NCBI GenBank assembly: GCA_009746045.1
Contig: RPFO01000348.1
Location: 2,191,189-2,255,188 of the forward strand
Direction: 5' to 3'
Source of the DNA: Mesostigma viride
Lineage: Eukaryota > Streptophyta > Mesostigmatophyceae > Mesostigmatales > Mesostigmataceae
DNA: 64,000 bases
Numbering within the stretch: position 1 is the stretch's first letter; each line of letters starts with the position of its first letter. This document shows, piece after piece, positions 9,976-20,557 of the stretch. The translations under genes and the position numbers were made by a program. The notes under the pieces are model-generated. The model was not told the DNA's origin. It made no database searches and worked only from the letters and a program-made list of their open reading frames with translations.

Positions 9976-11704
9976 TATTGGTAATATACTTTGTTGATTA
10001 ACCCCTAAATGGTCTGAGATCCTGCCGATAAATCGGCTGGATCTTCACAATTTTGCAAACCAGATGCCATCCAACCTACCCATATCCAATGGCTGTCCTT
10101 GGGGGCCAAGCATGTCCATGAGTTGCCCTTCGGGTTGGTATATCACAACCTCACATATATGCAGGGTAGGCCATGTATAACTGCCGTCAAAGTCAGGGGG
10201 GTCAAGACGCGCGTTTTCATTTTTGGTAGAATGTGCATTTTGAATTATGTTATAAGACCTAGGCACCTACCACTTCAGGGATGATAAACAATTAGTTGCT
10301 GAACAGTTTGAGCCATTGGGGTCATCATTTGGGTGGGTATACCAGCAGTTACACCCAGTACAGCCCATAGGGGTACCGTTGGTAAAAAGCAACCAAGGGG
10401 GTAGGGGTGGGCATACTACCTACTAATATAGCCACCAACCATGCCAAACAATACATTTCCCTTCCACAATGATGGGGAAACATAACTGCATCATCACACT
10501 GCCCTTACATGGCACCTATGTGCAGGTGCTACCTTGTCCATGCACGTAGGTAACGTGGTACGGATACCCTACGCAAGGCATGCATTCTAGGAGGCAGCCA
10601 CCAACAAACTAGTGATGTTGAGCCTATTTCAGCCTGCCCTAGCAAGGATAAACTAGGCCTAAGCTGCTATAGCTTGCCAGGTGATGGCCAGCACACCTGG
10701 TGGCACATGCTGTCAATGGGAAGCTTTTACTCACCAGTTACGTGCTTGATGATGCCACAGCGACCAGCCAACTGCCTCACACTCATGCAATATGTGTATG
10801 GGAAATGTATAACAAACATATATGGAGGTATTCAAACCCATACAGCCTCTAAAACTTATCACCATCACCCTGTGGCAGGTCAACTGACTGAGGGAAGCAT
10901 CTAAGAAGGGTGTTTTAGAAAGGGGCCAGGCCAGGGTCAAGAAAGAGCATGAATAATGCAAAAAGAATGTGCTACACAAGCTAGAACGTATATATAAACG
11001 TCAAACATCGATAGGAAAACGATGCTTAAGCTTTACCAGGCATGGATGGCGTTACCTTGGCCCAGGCGGTGGCCGCAAAATGGCGCATTTCGGCACACCA
11101 AAGTTGTGCAGCATGGTCGCTGGATTCGGCGATTTCTGGCCACCCTTGCACGTTTACGACTACCATGTATCATAAAAAGTATAAAGAAACCGATATATCC
11201 TTTAAAATACGCCGGAAAGGTATTGCTGTCAACGTTTCTATCGTCCGGCCTGATCGCAGTTTTTTCCAGCAAGAACGCTGCCGACACCTATCAAATGGCA
11301 TTCCCGCGAACCAGAAATTGGCCTGTATGATCTTTAGGACGTATAAAATCAATATCCTAAGTTTGGTCAGAAAATTCGAACGAAAACGTAAATGCCATGC
11401 GTGGGCGCAAGCCGCCATGGCCAGGTCGTCGTTTTCCGGAATGCACGTTGTACGTGAAAAAGTACCCTGACCCCTTGTACTTTGACCGGCCAGAACACCT
11501 CTATAACTTTGTCAGAAGTATGCAAACCCATATACCATGCTTTAGAGTATTTTATAAACTTTCGATCTTCTCAGCTAAACTTTTCCTAATTCTCAATAGT
11601 TTTCGCGGCATTTGGTCGCCCGAGAAGGGGCCGATGCATCGGCTGGAACTCGATTTTTGGCGGAAAATCGGCCGCAAGACCATTTAAGGGAGAAGAGTTT
11701 AGAT
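9976..11704. other. Gene-free stretch between two direct repeats
   Basis: AT-rich with short unsupported ORFs (up to 142 codons at 11042-11470). It is bounded by the two copies of the palindrome-bearing repeat in direct orientation, so it could be the interior of an unknown element, but no transposase or polymerase motif is visible. Confidence 0.4.
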
Positions 11705-11950
11705 GTTGGCCCGTCGAGGGCGATGACGGTGACGAGCGTCACCGTCATCGCCCTCGACGGGCGTGATGAAAAGCCCATGTTTTATATGCGGTAGCTATTG
11801 GTAGTCCATAGTATATAGGTCGTTGACTATCACTCCGAATAAAGAGTTAACAGGTTAAGGCCCTCGGCCGGGCGATGACGGGGCGATGACGGGGCGTTGA
11901 CGCTCGTGATGAATAGGACCTGTTTGATAGGCGGCGGCTATTGCTAATAT
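11705..11950. repeat. Dispersed repeat copy 2 with 26-bp palindrome arms
   Basis: Positions 11709-11734 and 11737-11762 are perfect inverted arms (gcccgtcgagggcgatgacg then gtgacg) around a 2-bp centre. The downstream order of motifs (gggcgtgatgaaaag, ataggtcg, tccgaataaagagttaa, gatgacggggc repeats, then tgtttgataggcggcggc) matches copy 1. Confidence 0.8.
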
Positions 11951-11976
11951 ATAGGTCGGATATTTGTGTACCACCC

Positions 11977-12420
11977 CCTCCTTCCCGCGGCAGGTACGCA
12001 GCGACCCGCTGTTGTGCTGGCTGCAATTGTGTATCACTTGTACGGTATTTGTGTATCACTTGTACGGTATTTGTGTATCACTTGTCCTCCTTCCCACGGC
12101 AGGTACGCAGCGACCCGCTGTTGTCCTGGCTGCAATTGTGTATCACTTGTACGGTATTTGTGTATCACTTGTACGGTATTTGTGTATCACTTGTCCTCCT
12201 TCCCACGGCAGGTACGCAGCGACCCGCTGTTGTCCTGGCTGCAATTGTGTATCACTTGTACGGTATTTGTGTATCACTTGTACGGTATTTGTGTATCACT
12301 TGTCCTCCTTCCCACGGCAGGTACGCAGCGACCCGCTGTTGTCCTGGCTGCAATTGTGTATCACTTGTACGGTATTTGTGTATCACTTGTCCTCCTTCCC
12401 ACGGTAGGTACGCAGCGACC
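11977..12420. repeat. Nested tandem repeat, 109-bp unit with 22-bp subunits
   Basis: Units start at 11977, 12086, 12195, 12304 and 12391 with cctccttcc then acggcaggtacgcagcgacc. Within each unit gtatcacttgtacggtattt then gt repeats; the unit between 12304 and 12391 is 87 bp because it lost one 22-bp subunit. The overlapping ORFs are repeat artefacts. A (CAA)-rich tract with actacaacaac follows at about 12540-12595. Confidence 0.95.
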
Positions 12421-12749
12421 CCCTGTCGACCCGCTATTGCACTTCACCGCGTGCATCATTGCACATTAGGTGTGGCAGAAGATCACCATGCACCCTCCTT
12501 CCCACACAAATCTCTGCTGCCCATGTGCGGCGTGGACATACAACAACAACTACAACAACAACGATGATCAGAATACAACAACAACTACAACAACCTTCCC
12601 ACAAATCTCACCACCCGGTTCTCAAGTCGAACGACGACATAACTTTTACGAGTCGACTTTTCCGCGCATACTGACTAACTAACTGTATCGCGGCGTGAAC
12701 ACTCGCGCAGACATCTCAGGTGCAGGCGGCAGCCTTTGCATTAGCGGAC

Positions 12750-13994
12750 ATGTCGAATGATCCAGGGGAGCGGTCCCCCATGAGCTCGGCGGATACGGGA
12801 TCCTATCCCTCCGACTCGGAGGAGTCATTCCGGTCGGGAGGGACACTGTATTCGACGGAGTCGTTGCCGGCGGTAGTCGAAGAATTTTTGCGGACCCATT
12901 GCGATTTGGCAACGGTAACCGAGAATCTGTCCTTATCGCAGAAGAGCATTGCCGTACGATTACACCGCATGAGGGTTGCTGACCAGCACAGGCCTGATGA
13001 GCCGGCATGGTTCGGCCAAGATATGGAGCCCGGAATCCTCGGGTGCATTGTTGACCTACTCGGCCCCCTGGAACGCGCGAGGGTCAGCGTAATGAGCAAA
13101 GAAGTGCGTTTGATAGTGCAGCAGCACAAGTGGCAGATCAAGACCGGTATTCATTGGAGGGAGGCGGAGCATTTGGAGGAAGAGTACGGCCCTATTGACG
13201 ACATCGCAGCACCAACGCGCATGCTCATCACTGGCACCTTATTCGATCCCACCCGGGCTAATCCCATCAGGAATAACAGCATCACGTTGGAGCTGTCTGC
13301 ATCCACCCTGGAGGCATACGGCACCACATTTCGCAAGCTCATGTCGGATGTGAAGTCGCGTCTGCGCCGGCAGCCTCCCACCTGCCTGGGGAACTTGTTC
13401 TCGCTTCGCGACATTCCCGCAGACCTGGGCAGTCAGTGGAGCATGGAATACGTTGCCCAGTGGCGGCAACATGAAGACGAAAGGCGCGGCCACGACCTGC
13501 TGCCCCCAGAGGAAATGGAGAGGCAGCTCGTGGCAGAGTGGAACCACGTATGGCAGTCGCCGATCATGTGGGGTCTGTACAGCATTGTGGTCTTCACCAG
13601 CTGCCAGGCTTGGGGAGAGGGGTGGGAGTCCACGGGGCATACTAGGGACTATTGGGATCGTGCAGGGTGGGCAACTTTGCTGGAGTCCATGCCTACACTT
13701 GATCCCGTGGTTCTCGCCGGCGCCGTCTTGTTGACGCACCCAGCGGCTACCAACGTCCTTAAAGAGCGGTTGCAGGAGCCCTGCACGTTGCGGCTGCTGC
13801 GTGGAAGAGGGTCGCACCTGGTTGAGGAGGCACGGACAACGTGCATGCGCGACGGCAATCGATTTGGGCGGTCTACCCAGAACACGTATGGGCAGGCAGG
13901 ACGCTTTCTGGGCGAGTGTGGCCGGTGGCTCTACACTATCAGTCGGAGTGCCGTCCCGACCCTCATGGGCGTGAAAGTGGTTACTCGTATCTAG
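12750..13994 (+). CDS. Unknown 414-aa protein with weak F-box-like segment
   Basis: A clean open frame of ordinary composition. The ATG at 12750 is the first Met; the frame is open a little upstream and an acceptor-like ...catctcag lies just before, so a 5' exon is possible. The first 45 residues are Ser/Asp/Glu-rich. Around residues 90-125 the pattern EPGILGCIVDLLGPLERARV then SVMSKEVRLI resembles an F-box helix set. The rest is Trp-rich (many WR, WG, WE) and matches nothing I know. No TM or signal peptide is evident. There is no close neighbour and no poly(A) signal by eye. Confidence 0.6.
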   Translation: MSNDPGERSPMSSADTGSYPSDSEESFRSGGTLYSTESLPAVVEEFLRTHCDLATVTENLSLSQKSIAVRLHRMRVADQHRPDEPAWFGQDMEPGILGCIVDLLGPLERARVSVMSKEVRLIVQQHKWQIKTGIHWREAEHLEEEYGPIDDIAAPTRMLITGTLFDPTRANPIRNNSITLELSASTLEAYGTTFRKLMSDVKSRLRRQPPTCLGNLFSLRDIPADLGSQWSMEYVAQWRQHEDERRGHDLLPPEEMERQLVAEWNHVWQSPIMWGLYSIVVFTSCQAWGEGWESTGHTRDYWDRAGWATLLESMPTLDPVVLAGAVLLTHPAATNVLKERLQEPCTLRLLRGRGSHLVEEARTTCMRDGNRFGRSTQNTYGQAGRFLGECGRWLYTISRSAVPTLMGVKVVTRI

Positions 13995-15975
13995 AACACC
14001 AGTCTTTGTGGATGCGTTTCAGTCAGCTGTGATCGAGTTGCTGGTGGTTGTTACCTGTGGGACATTTCTTGTGGGGGGAGACTTGGTCCATATCTCAGGC
14101 TTGTCTTACATGATGCAGTGGCACTTTCGGGCTGGAGGGTTAATTGTGGCCCGGCCTGCCGGTTTAGCTTCAGTGCTCTCATGTCGGCCTTTCCCTTGGC
14201 CTGTCGTGGTTTTGTTGTTACCACCTATTGACAGTGCCAATATCTTTTGACAAGAGCTTTCAGTTATGTCTACTGTATTATTTTCAGGTCGTCTGTGACT
14301 GACGCCACATGGGATGAGATAGGAGGTACTCGGCTATCATTGCTAATTACTTTAATGCATGCCCATTGGGCCATGCATAGTGTATATTTTTCATGCATGC
14401 ACGCCATTATGTATCGCTGGGTCCATCCCATCAAATGCTTGTTTATTGCCAGGTCTGGTGGAAGTCCGTAAGTACTTGCGTGTCATGCGCATGGGCATGT
14501 TTATAGTACTATGCTAATCTATTTAGAAACATAATTACACGGAAGTTACAAATCTCATCTGCATCATGCCCCAAGACACTACATTAAACAATCAAATAAA
14601 ATTATAACATGCCTCCGTTGGGAGATCATGTAGCACATATTCCTTGCTGAATGGGTGGAGGTGGGTCAAGCCGCGACATCGAAATAAGGTAACTCTAACC
14701 TATCTAGTCTACAAAATCCTAACTACACTTCTCCCCAAAGCGCCCCTTCCGCTTTGGGGGAGGGGGCTTGCCCACAGGGGCTGGCGTGTGAGCCGGGACA
14801 TTGGTCATCCACCTCTTCTTGTTCTGCATAGGAACAGAGAGCGAAGAAGTTCGGTGTGGGGACCCCTTCTCGTGGTAATGCGTTACATGTACTCCCCACC
14901 GGGCTTTGCTCTTCATGGGTTCATAAAGACAACAATTATTCAGTAAGAATCTAATAAATTAGGAACATATATCCGTTGGGAGTCACTGTTACACATATAT
15001 ACCTGCAAAGGGGCATATGATTTTAATACATTCTGAGCTACAACCTGCACGTGCATGGGTTTAGTTAACTGGCACCTATACTACAGGCCTGACATGGGGT
15101 GGAGCTTCAGTGCTTCCCCGCCTTCTCCTTCTCCCACACTGGGTGCTCCGCCTCCTTCTTCTCCGGCCCTGCCCGTGGGTGCACCGGCCCCGCCTCCTCC
15201 TTCTCCTCACGGGACGATTCGCGCTCCACGCATGGCTGCAGCATCAGTTATCACGGGCAAGACATAGCAGTAACCGCGCTATGGCTGTTCTAGCACCAGC
15301 CTAGCAGCCTGCCATGATCAGTCAGCAAACCCACGCCAGCTAAACCCTTGGCTGTCACAACCAGTCCATGCATCATTAAGTATGGGTACGGGGAAAGCTT
15401 CCCGCATATCCATGCCCATATGGATGGCAGCAACACAAGGACTGGCACCCTAGCCCCCCCGTGCACACACAAAAGCGTGGGTCGTGGCTTCCACGCCCCA
15501 TCCGTCATGCATGACAGCGCGTAATTTACTCGCATTCACACCGGGCTGCATCCCAGCGCCGTTGCTGTCCCCATGTGACACGTCGGCTGATTAAGCAGAT
15601 ACACAGCTGAGTCTGATGTAAACCGCTAAACCCCAAACCCATGCACACCACAGTCAAGGACGCGTGCATGTCAAGCCATGCCAATTGTGAACCGTACAGC
15701 AATTTACTTTTCAAGCCTGAAGAGGTGTATAGGAGATAGTAGCCTGGAAGAGGTTACAGGGGCACATGTCCATTAGCGAGCGGAACAACACAGCATACAC
15801 CCTACAAGCGTACCGCACAATGTCCTCCTGCAATTGTCTGCAGATCTCCCAATGCCGCAGACATCTCCACTGCTCTCATGGCGATTGCAAATGCTTGATG
15901 CCGCACCTCTGCTTACAGCAGAAAAGCTTCCTCCGGGCGAGGCACCTGACTGGAACCAACACCCATTCCTTGGCT
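13995..15975. other. Mostly gene-free; two possible minus-strand exons
   Basis: Minus-strand frames at 14916-14719 (Lys/Pro-rich, ending KRKGRFGEKCS and a stop) and 15253-15112 (charged, EESSREEKEEAG-like after Arg-Glu, ending in a stop) look like small exons but lack confirmed splice partners. A motif containing gttacatgtactccccacc near 14882 recurs in diverged form near 17700, suggesting a dispersed repeat. Otherwise nothing is recognisable. Confidence 0.3.
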
Positions 15976-16278
15976 TCACAACGTGGCCATGACAGCATCG
16001 TGAATCTGCTTCGCCAACGCCCACACTTCAGGACCCGCGCCCTGCACCGCCATGGCCACAGGCTGCACCGCTGCAATCGATGCAGCATTCACTGCCTGCG
16101 CCGCACCATGTACTGCATGCACGAAAGCCAATCCTGGCTCGGTTATCATGGTCTTGCCCGATTCCTGCTGCTTCTTCTTCTTCGATGCGGTCATGCGCAC
16201 TTTATACCCCTTCCTCTCCAAGCACGCCTTCAGCACCTGGCTCGTGCGGTGCTGAATATGCTTCTGAAGGCGCGCCTT

Positions 16279-17086
16279 CTAAACACGAAATGTTGGCAAT
16301 GTATGATTCCCAAACGGCATCATAGGCACATAATCAGTCCCATTAATTGCTTTGCGGCAGTCAATGCACCAGAACACCTGTTGAAAAAAGAAGGTTATGC
16401 GCGCTAGCGATTACCCGCGGCAAGAAGCAATCAACACGCCTCGCTAACAACTGCAACCACAATGTAATTCATGACGGGCCACTCACCGCTACCCTGCTCT
16501 CCTGATTCAATGTCTCCCCATTCTCAAGGCCTCCATTGTAAACCTCTCCGTCTTCACCATCGTCATCGTCTTCCTCTTCCTCCACTCCGACGTATCCGTG
16601 TTTCCTTTTCCTAAGATACCTAGGGTTGTTCAAGTCGTATGTGCGGCGTTGGCACACTTCCAACAAAATTTTGGCCGCCTCTACCCATTACCATTTATTC
16701 GTACTATCATAACATATCCAGGCGTTTGAAAAATCATTCCCTCGTTCGAACTTCTACCCCTGGGCGTCCATGACGAGGCAGTCACGACGGGACGCAGATG
16801 CACAAAAATAAAACAAGGCGACATCCCTTCAATCATTGACCAAAAAACAGAATACGCGCAGAACTTGGATTTCAACACCACGCACCCATTACCAGCGAGC
16901 ACGGCTGGCCTGCAACCGCCATCATTTCATAACCAGAAGCCAGGGCCCACACTCCATCCCGTTACCTCATCTTCCACGCACGGCTTCCGCTGCTTCCCTC
17001 TGCTCTTTCGCATTCTCCGCCAGCAACCTCGCCTTCTCCTCGTCCAACAATCCACTAAGAATAAAATCCCCTCTATTGGACGCCAT
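16279..17086 (-). CDS. Probable spliced host gene of unknown function, three exons, terminal exon with in-frame TAG
   Basis: Exon 1 starts at ATG 17086 and reads MASNRGDFILSGLLDEEKAR, then a charged helix. Exon 2 (about 16684-16487) encodes AAKILLEVCQRRTYDLNNPR and an acidic run. It ends at a good donor (GCG/GTGAGTGG). The intron 16486-16378 is 109 bp with acceptor cttcttttttcaacag. Exon 3 starts in phase with VFWCIDCRKAINGTDYV and reaches TAG at 16281-16279. The same frame then stays open and protein-like for about 100 more codons (to 15976: KARLQKHIQHRTSQVLKACL and so on), so the TAG may be a nonsense mutation. Exon 1-2 joining is inferred. Family not recognised. Confidence 0.4.
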
Positions 17087-17099
17087 TCAGACGAACTTT

Positions 17100-17740
17100 G
17101 CTAGCGTCTTTTCACCGGCCCCAGCACACATAATCTATAGCCGCTTAATGACAACGGCCGACAACGACAACTGCTGAATAGGCGAAAAAGGCTGATAACT
17201 ACATTTTTATATTTCGCTGCATTTGCTAATAGACACGCACGTTCTCCCACTTCTCCATTACAATATAATTATCCATCTGGCCGTGTACAGGCAAAGATCC
17301 CCGAAGTAACTTACTGAAACGTATCTTACAGCATCGGATCACTGGCACCTAATCTACAGGTGGTAGATTACCAACCAAGACCCGTCGCGGTAATTTACTC
17401 TGTCGGTAATGTACTACCAAAGATGTGCAGTCGTAACGTTACTCTTACTTACGGCTAGTAAAATTACTACGTAGGATGATAGGTAGTAATGATTACGGCG
17501 TTGGATCTCACGCCTCGTATCTAGGTAGTAAGATAAGACCTCGTAATTTACGCCTCGGATCATTTTTACTACCCTCGGACGAAAAGTATAGTGGTGCACC
17601 TAGTGCACCCAGAGCAGGTGATAGTTGTACATCCTACACCTGCAGGTTGTCGCCCTGATTGTATTACAAACCCATAGATGCCCCTTTCTCAGGGCTATGT
17701 GTTACATATGCTCCCCACGGAGCTATGATTTTAATTAATT
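17100..17740. other. Gene-free AT-rich stretch with GTAATTTAC-like repeats
   Basis: From about 17380 to 17570 variants of taattta / gtaat / attac recur in both orientations with no coding potential. Nothing else is recognisable. Confidence 0.4.
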
Positions 17741-17747
17741 AATTAAT

Positions 17748-18083
17748 ATCACCAGCACCATTAAGCAACGCCGCCTGCAGCTTGTAGGGCACCTAGCTCG
17801 CACCAACCAGGTAGACACCTCACGTGGCCCCCCCGCAGGACTGCGACCAGCCCAGCCTGGCCGGCACCTCCTGACGTGGGCTGGGCCCAGTGATGTTAGA
17901 CGCCGCAAGGCCCGCACCTTCAAGGAACAGCTAGTAGAGGACATGGGGGGCCTCGGCCTCTCCGTGATTTGGAAGAAGATGATGGACAAGCTACTTTTTC
18001 CTACTAGGCTGACCCCTTTTTTACAGCACTCATGGGACCCTGGCATGGGCACCCATGGAAACAGCACACACAACTACGTCTAA
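17748..18083 (+). mobile_element. LINE-type retrotransposon 3' fragment
   Basis: The open frame encodes about 111 residues beginning ITSTIKQRRLQLVGHLARTN and ending in a stop at 18083. The pattern of basic residues, RRL, then GH-AR is typical of the C-terminal end of non-LTR retrotransposon reverse transcriptase ORFs. The polymerase itself is absent, so this is a 5'-truncated copy, as LINE insertions commonly are. A/T-rich sequence with caataaaac follows at about 18128. A shorter remnant of the same tail is at about 7575. Confidence 0.55.
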
Positions 18084-18261
18084 TGGACATGGGAGACACA
18101 TGCAAGGTTCACATTTTCATTAAAATATATCAATAAAACAGTTCATTCAGGCCAGCTGCCACTGGCAATGCATCCCAGCTGCACCTGGGAGCACAAGTAC
18201 GTACAGCACGCTAGGGTGCATCCATGGATTGCCATCTACGTATGCCCAGAAACAGATGGCT

Positions 18262-19335
18262 TCACACAATGGGCAGGGAAAAATCATCATCATCCTCGTC
18301 CTCCTCCATGTTCAGCTGCCACTTGGGGGAGGGAGGGGGCTTGGGAGCACGCTTCTTGCTCTTGGGTGGGGCTGGGGAGGGGAGCAGGGGAGAGGAGGGA
18401 GGGGTCTCCACAACCACCTCCTGGGACTTGACACTGGAAGGAGGGGGGAGAGGAGTCACTGGCTCAGTCTTCTCCTCCTCCTCCTCCTCCTCCTCCCTGC
18501 GTACCCCCTTGCCAGCAAACCTCTTCTTGGGAAGGGGGGCGTACTCGCTGTCGTCGCTGCTGGACGTGGAGATGGCCTCCTCCTCGCTGCTGCTCGAGGT
18601 GGACAACGTCACGGTAACAGGGGGAGGGGCCATGGGGGCCTTGAGCTTGAGCTTGGCGGCAGGCACAGCTGGGCTGGTGGGGACAGAGCGGCTCGACGGT
18701 CCGGCGTTGCTGCCCGATGCTGCCGGAGGTGGAGCAGGAAGACGCCTGTGCTGGGCGTTGTCGAATGCACGTGGAGAATCGGGGGCCTCCTGTGGCCGAG
18801 TCGCCGAGTACATGGTGGATGGCCACTCGCCTGCGTTGACCAAAAGAAAGGGGATGTCGTCCTGGAAAACGTCGTCGAAGCGAGGACGCTCACGCTCGGG
18901 CATGAAACAGGAAGCAAACACGGTGCACCTATCTTTGTAAAGACGAAAGCCCCACCACGCGTTCTTCACGGTCTTACGAGTGGCCCTGTTGTACCCCCAT
19001 TGTGCGGGGGCGAGGGTGGAGGTCCACCCATCGTCGAACATCTTGAACAATGCGGGCTCGCAGTTGTCGTCGACGTTGAGGACGAATTCCTCCGTGACTT
19101 CGCCCGACAGCCATTGCACGCAGAGGTACAAGTCGTCGTAGTACTTCCCGTCCCTCTTGGACCGACGGAAGAAGGCGTCAACGAACTTCTTGACAGTAAA
19201 CGTAGTCGCCCTGCGTTCGTCGCCTGGAGCGAGGCGGCCCTTGCCCATGAGAATGTGATTCGCCAAGGTCATGAGCTCGTTGGCTCGTGCCATATCTCGG
19301 GCACTAATGCCCATACGACTCGGTCGAGTAACCAT
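18262..19335 (-). CDS. Unknown 357-aa protein with acidic, Pro/Ser-rich tail
   Basis: The start is taken at ATG 19335 (MVTRPSRMGISARDMARANE); an upstream in-frame Met at 19380 is possible. Residues 1-180 look globular (for example FTVKKFVDAFFRRSKRDGKY, WWGFRLYKDRC). The second half is low complexity, with Pro/Ser stretches, SSSSEEE, a basic PKKRFAGKG, EEEEEEEE and a C-terminal MEEDEDDDDF. The tail suggests a nuclear, chromatin- or protein-binding role, but no domain is recognised. It sits between a LINE tail and the viral block, so it could belong to either genome; it lacks the CCAAT/CATAAA promoter seen on the viral genes to its right. Confidence 0.6.
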   Translation of the reverse strand: MVTRPSRMGISARDMARANELMTLANHILMGKGRLAPGDERRATTFTVKKFVDAFFRRSKRDGKYYDDLYLCVQWLSGEVTEEFVLNVDDNCEPALFKMFDDGWTSTLAPAQWGYNRATRKTVKNAWWGFRLYKDRCTVFASCFMPERERPRFDDVFQDDIPFLLVNAGEWPSTMYSATRPQEAPDSPRAFDNAQHRRLPAPPPAASGSNAGPSSRSVPTSPAVPAAKLKLKAPMAPPPVTVTLSTSSSSEEEAISTSSSDDSEYAPLPKKRFAGKGVRREEEEEEEEKTEPVTPLPPPSSVKSQEVVVETPPSSPLLPSPAPPKSKKRAPKPPPSPKWQLNMEEDEDDDDFSLPIV

Positions 19336-19864
19336 GGCGGAGGATGCGAGGGGAAATGGTGACCGAAAAGGCGAATGCAAAGCAATTTATTCACAAACTC
19401 ACCTGGTTTTACCCCCTGCGCCGATTGCAAAAAATCTAACGCCGTTCCACCGTTACCGGCCGCTACAATCGGCCCTAGCATTCCTGACATCACGCACGAC
19501 GATTAGAAAAAATCTCCCGAATTTTTGGTGCACGAAAAGGTGCCTTTTGCATGGCTGGCGATGCCAGGCCTGGCCATATCCATCGCCTGCACGTGAATTA
19601 ATTAATTACATTGCTGCACTTTTGGGTTGACAGGCCTGGCGCTTGCAGGCGCGCGCCGCTGGCGCCGGTACTTTGCAGCGAAAGTGCAGTCGAAACGGGC
19701 AAAGTGCAGTCGAAACCGTGTACCGGGCCAAGGGACTCGGGCGTTAATAAATCCAAAATAAAATAAATCGGTGTCCGTGGACTAGTCCCTAGCGAATTCG
19801 TGGATACGCTCGCGGATTCGCTTACGTCCGGCTTAAGTCCTTGGGCGTTCGAGGGCCTAAGGGG

Positions 19865-20010
19865 CAGATTCGCCAAAGTCCTTGGCGTGTCAGGGCGTGT
19901 GACTTGGCGAAATTTGGAGTGTCAGGGTCAGATTCGCCTCTGACTTGGCGAAATTCGGCGTGTCAGGGCGAAATTGGGCTCTGACACGGCGAAATCCGCC
20001 AAGTCCAGTG
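19865..20010. repeat. Short degenerate repeats (tgtcaggg / gacttggcgaaatt)
   Basis: About four diverged units of roughly 35 bp in which gacttggcgaaatt or gacacggcgaaatc alternates with gtgtcagggc or gtcagggtcagattcgcc. No coding evidence. They lie upstream of the first MYND gene. Confidence 0.6.
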
Positions 20011-20119
20011 CCCAGACGCACTCCCGACATGTCAGACGGTACGGGATCGTGCCACGTGGCGTACGGATGGACGGAAGTACGGAATACGTACAAAATTTCA
20101 AAGTTGGTCCGCCGGCCAA

Positions 20120-20420
20120 GAAACGCCGAGCGCCCCTACTTTTTTTTTGGCAGGGCGCGGCGCGCGTCGCGCCACCTGGGAGCGCCGCGCCGCGTCGCGC
20201 CGCGCCGCGCCCAGCCAAAACCAAAGTCGGTCGCCGCGCCGCCCCGAACACGCCGCGCCACTTTTTATGTTTGGCGGGCGCGACGCGCGTCGCGCCACTT
20301 CCAAGCGCCGCGCCGCGTCGCGCCGGCGCGGCGCGCGCCGCGCCCAGCCAAAAACCAAAGTTGCTCTACGCGTCGAGGCAAACGCGGCGCGCCACTTTTT
20401 TTTTTAGCCCGTGGGTGGCG
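20120..20420. repeat. GC-rich tandem repeat of about 120 bp with T runs
   Basis: Two to three diverged copies, each with a T run (ttttttttt), ggcggg or ggcagg, gcgcgtcgcgccac, aagcgccgcgccgcgtcgcg, then cccagccaaaaccaaagt. The array gives long false ORFs on both strands. It forms the distal upstream region of the MYND gene at 20558. Confidence 0.7.
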
Positions 20421-20453
20421 CGGCGCCGGCCGTGGCGCGGCGCCCACTAGGGA

Positions 20454-20520
20454 CCAATGGGAGGCTGTCGATTCGGGCCAATGGGAGCGCGCGGTGCCGA
20501 CGCCCTCGGGCATAAGTGGG
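20454..20520 (+). promoter_or_regulatory. CCAAT/CATAA promoter of the first MYND gene
   Basis: Two CCAATGGGA boxes (20454-20462, 20478-20486) are followed by cataagtggg at 20511-20520, 47 bp before ATG 20558. The same order recurs before the genes starting at 23157 and, on the minus strand, 22781 and 32050. Confidence 0.6.
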
Positions 20521-20557
20521 AGGAGGGCGGCCAGGAGGACGAAATCCACCAGCAACC

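Noticed and set aside
723-12420. Tandem arrays as possible CRISPR
   Set aside because: No unique spacers; eukaryotic context.
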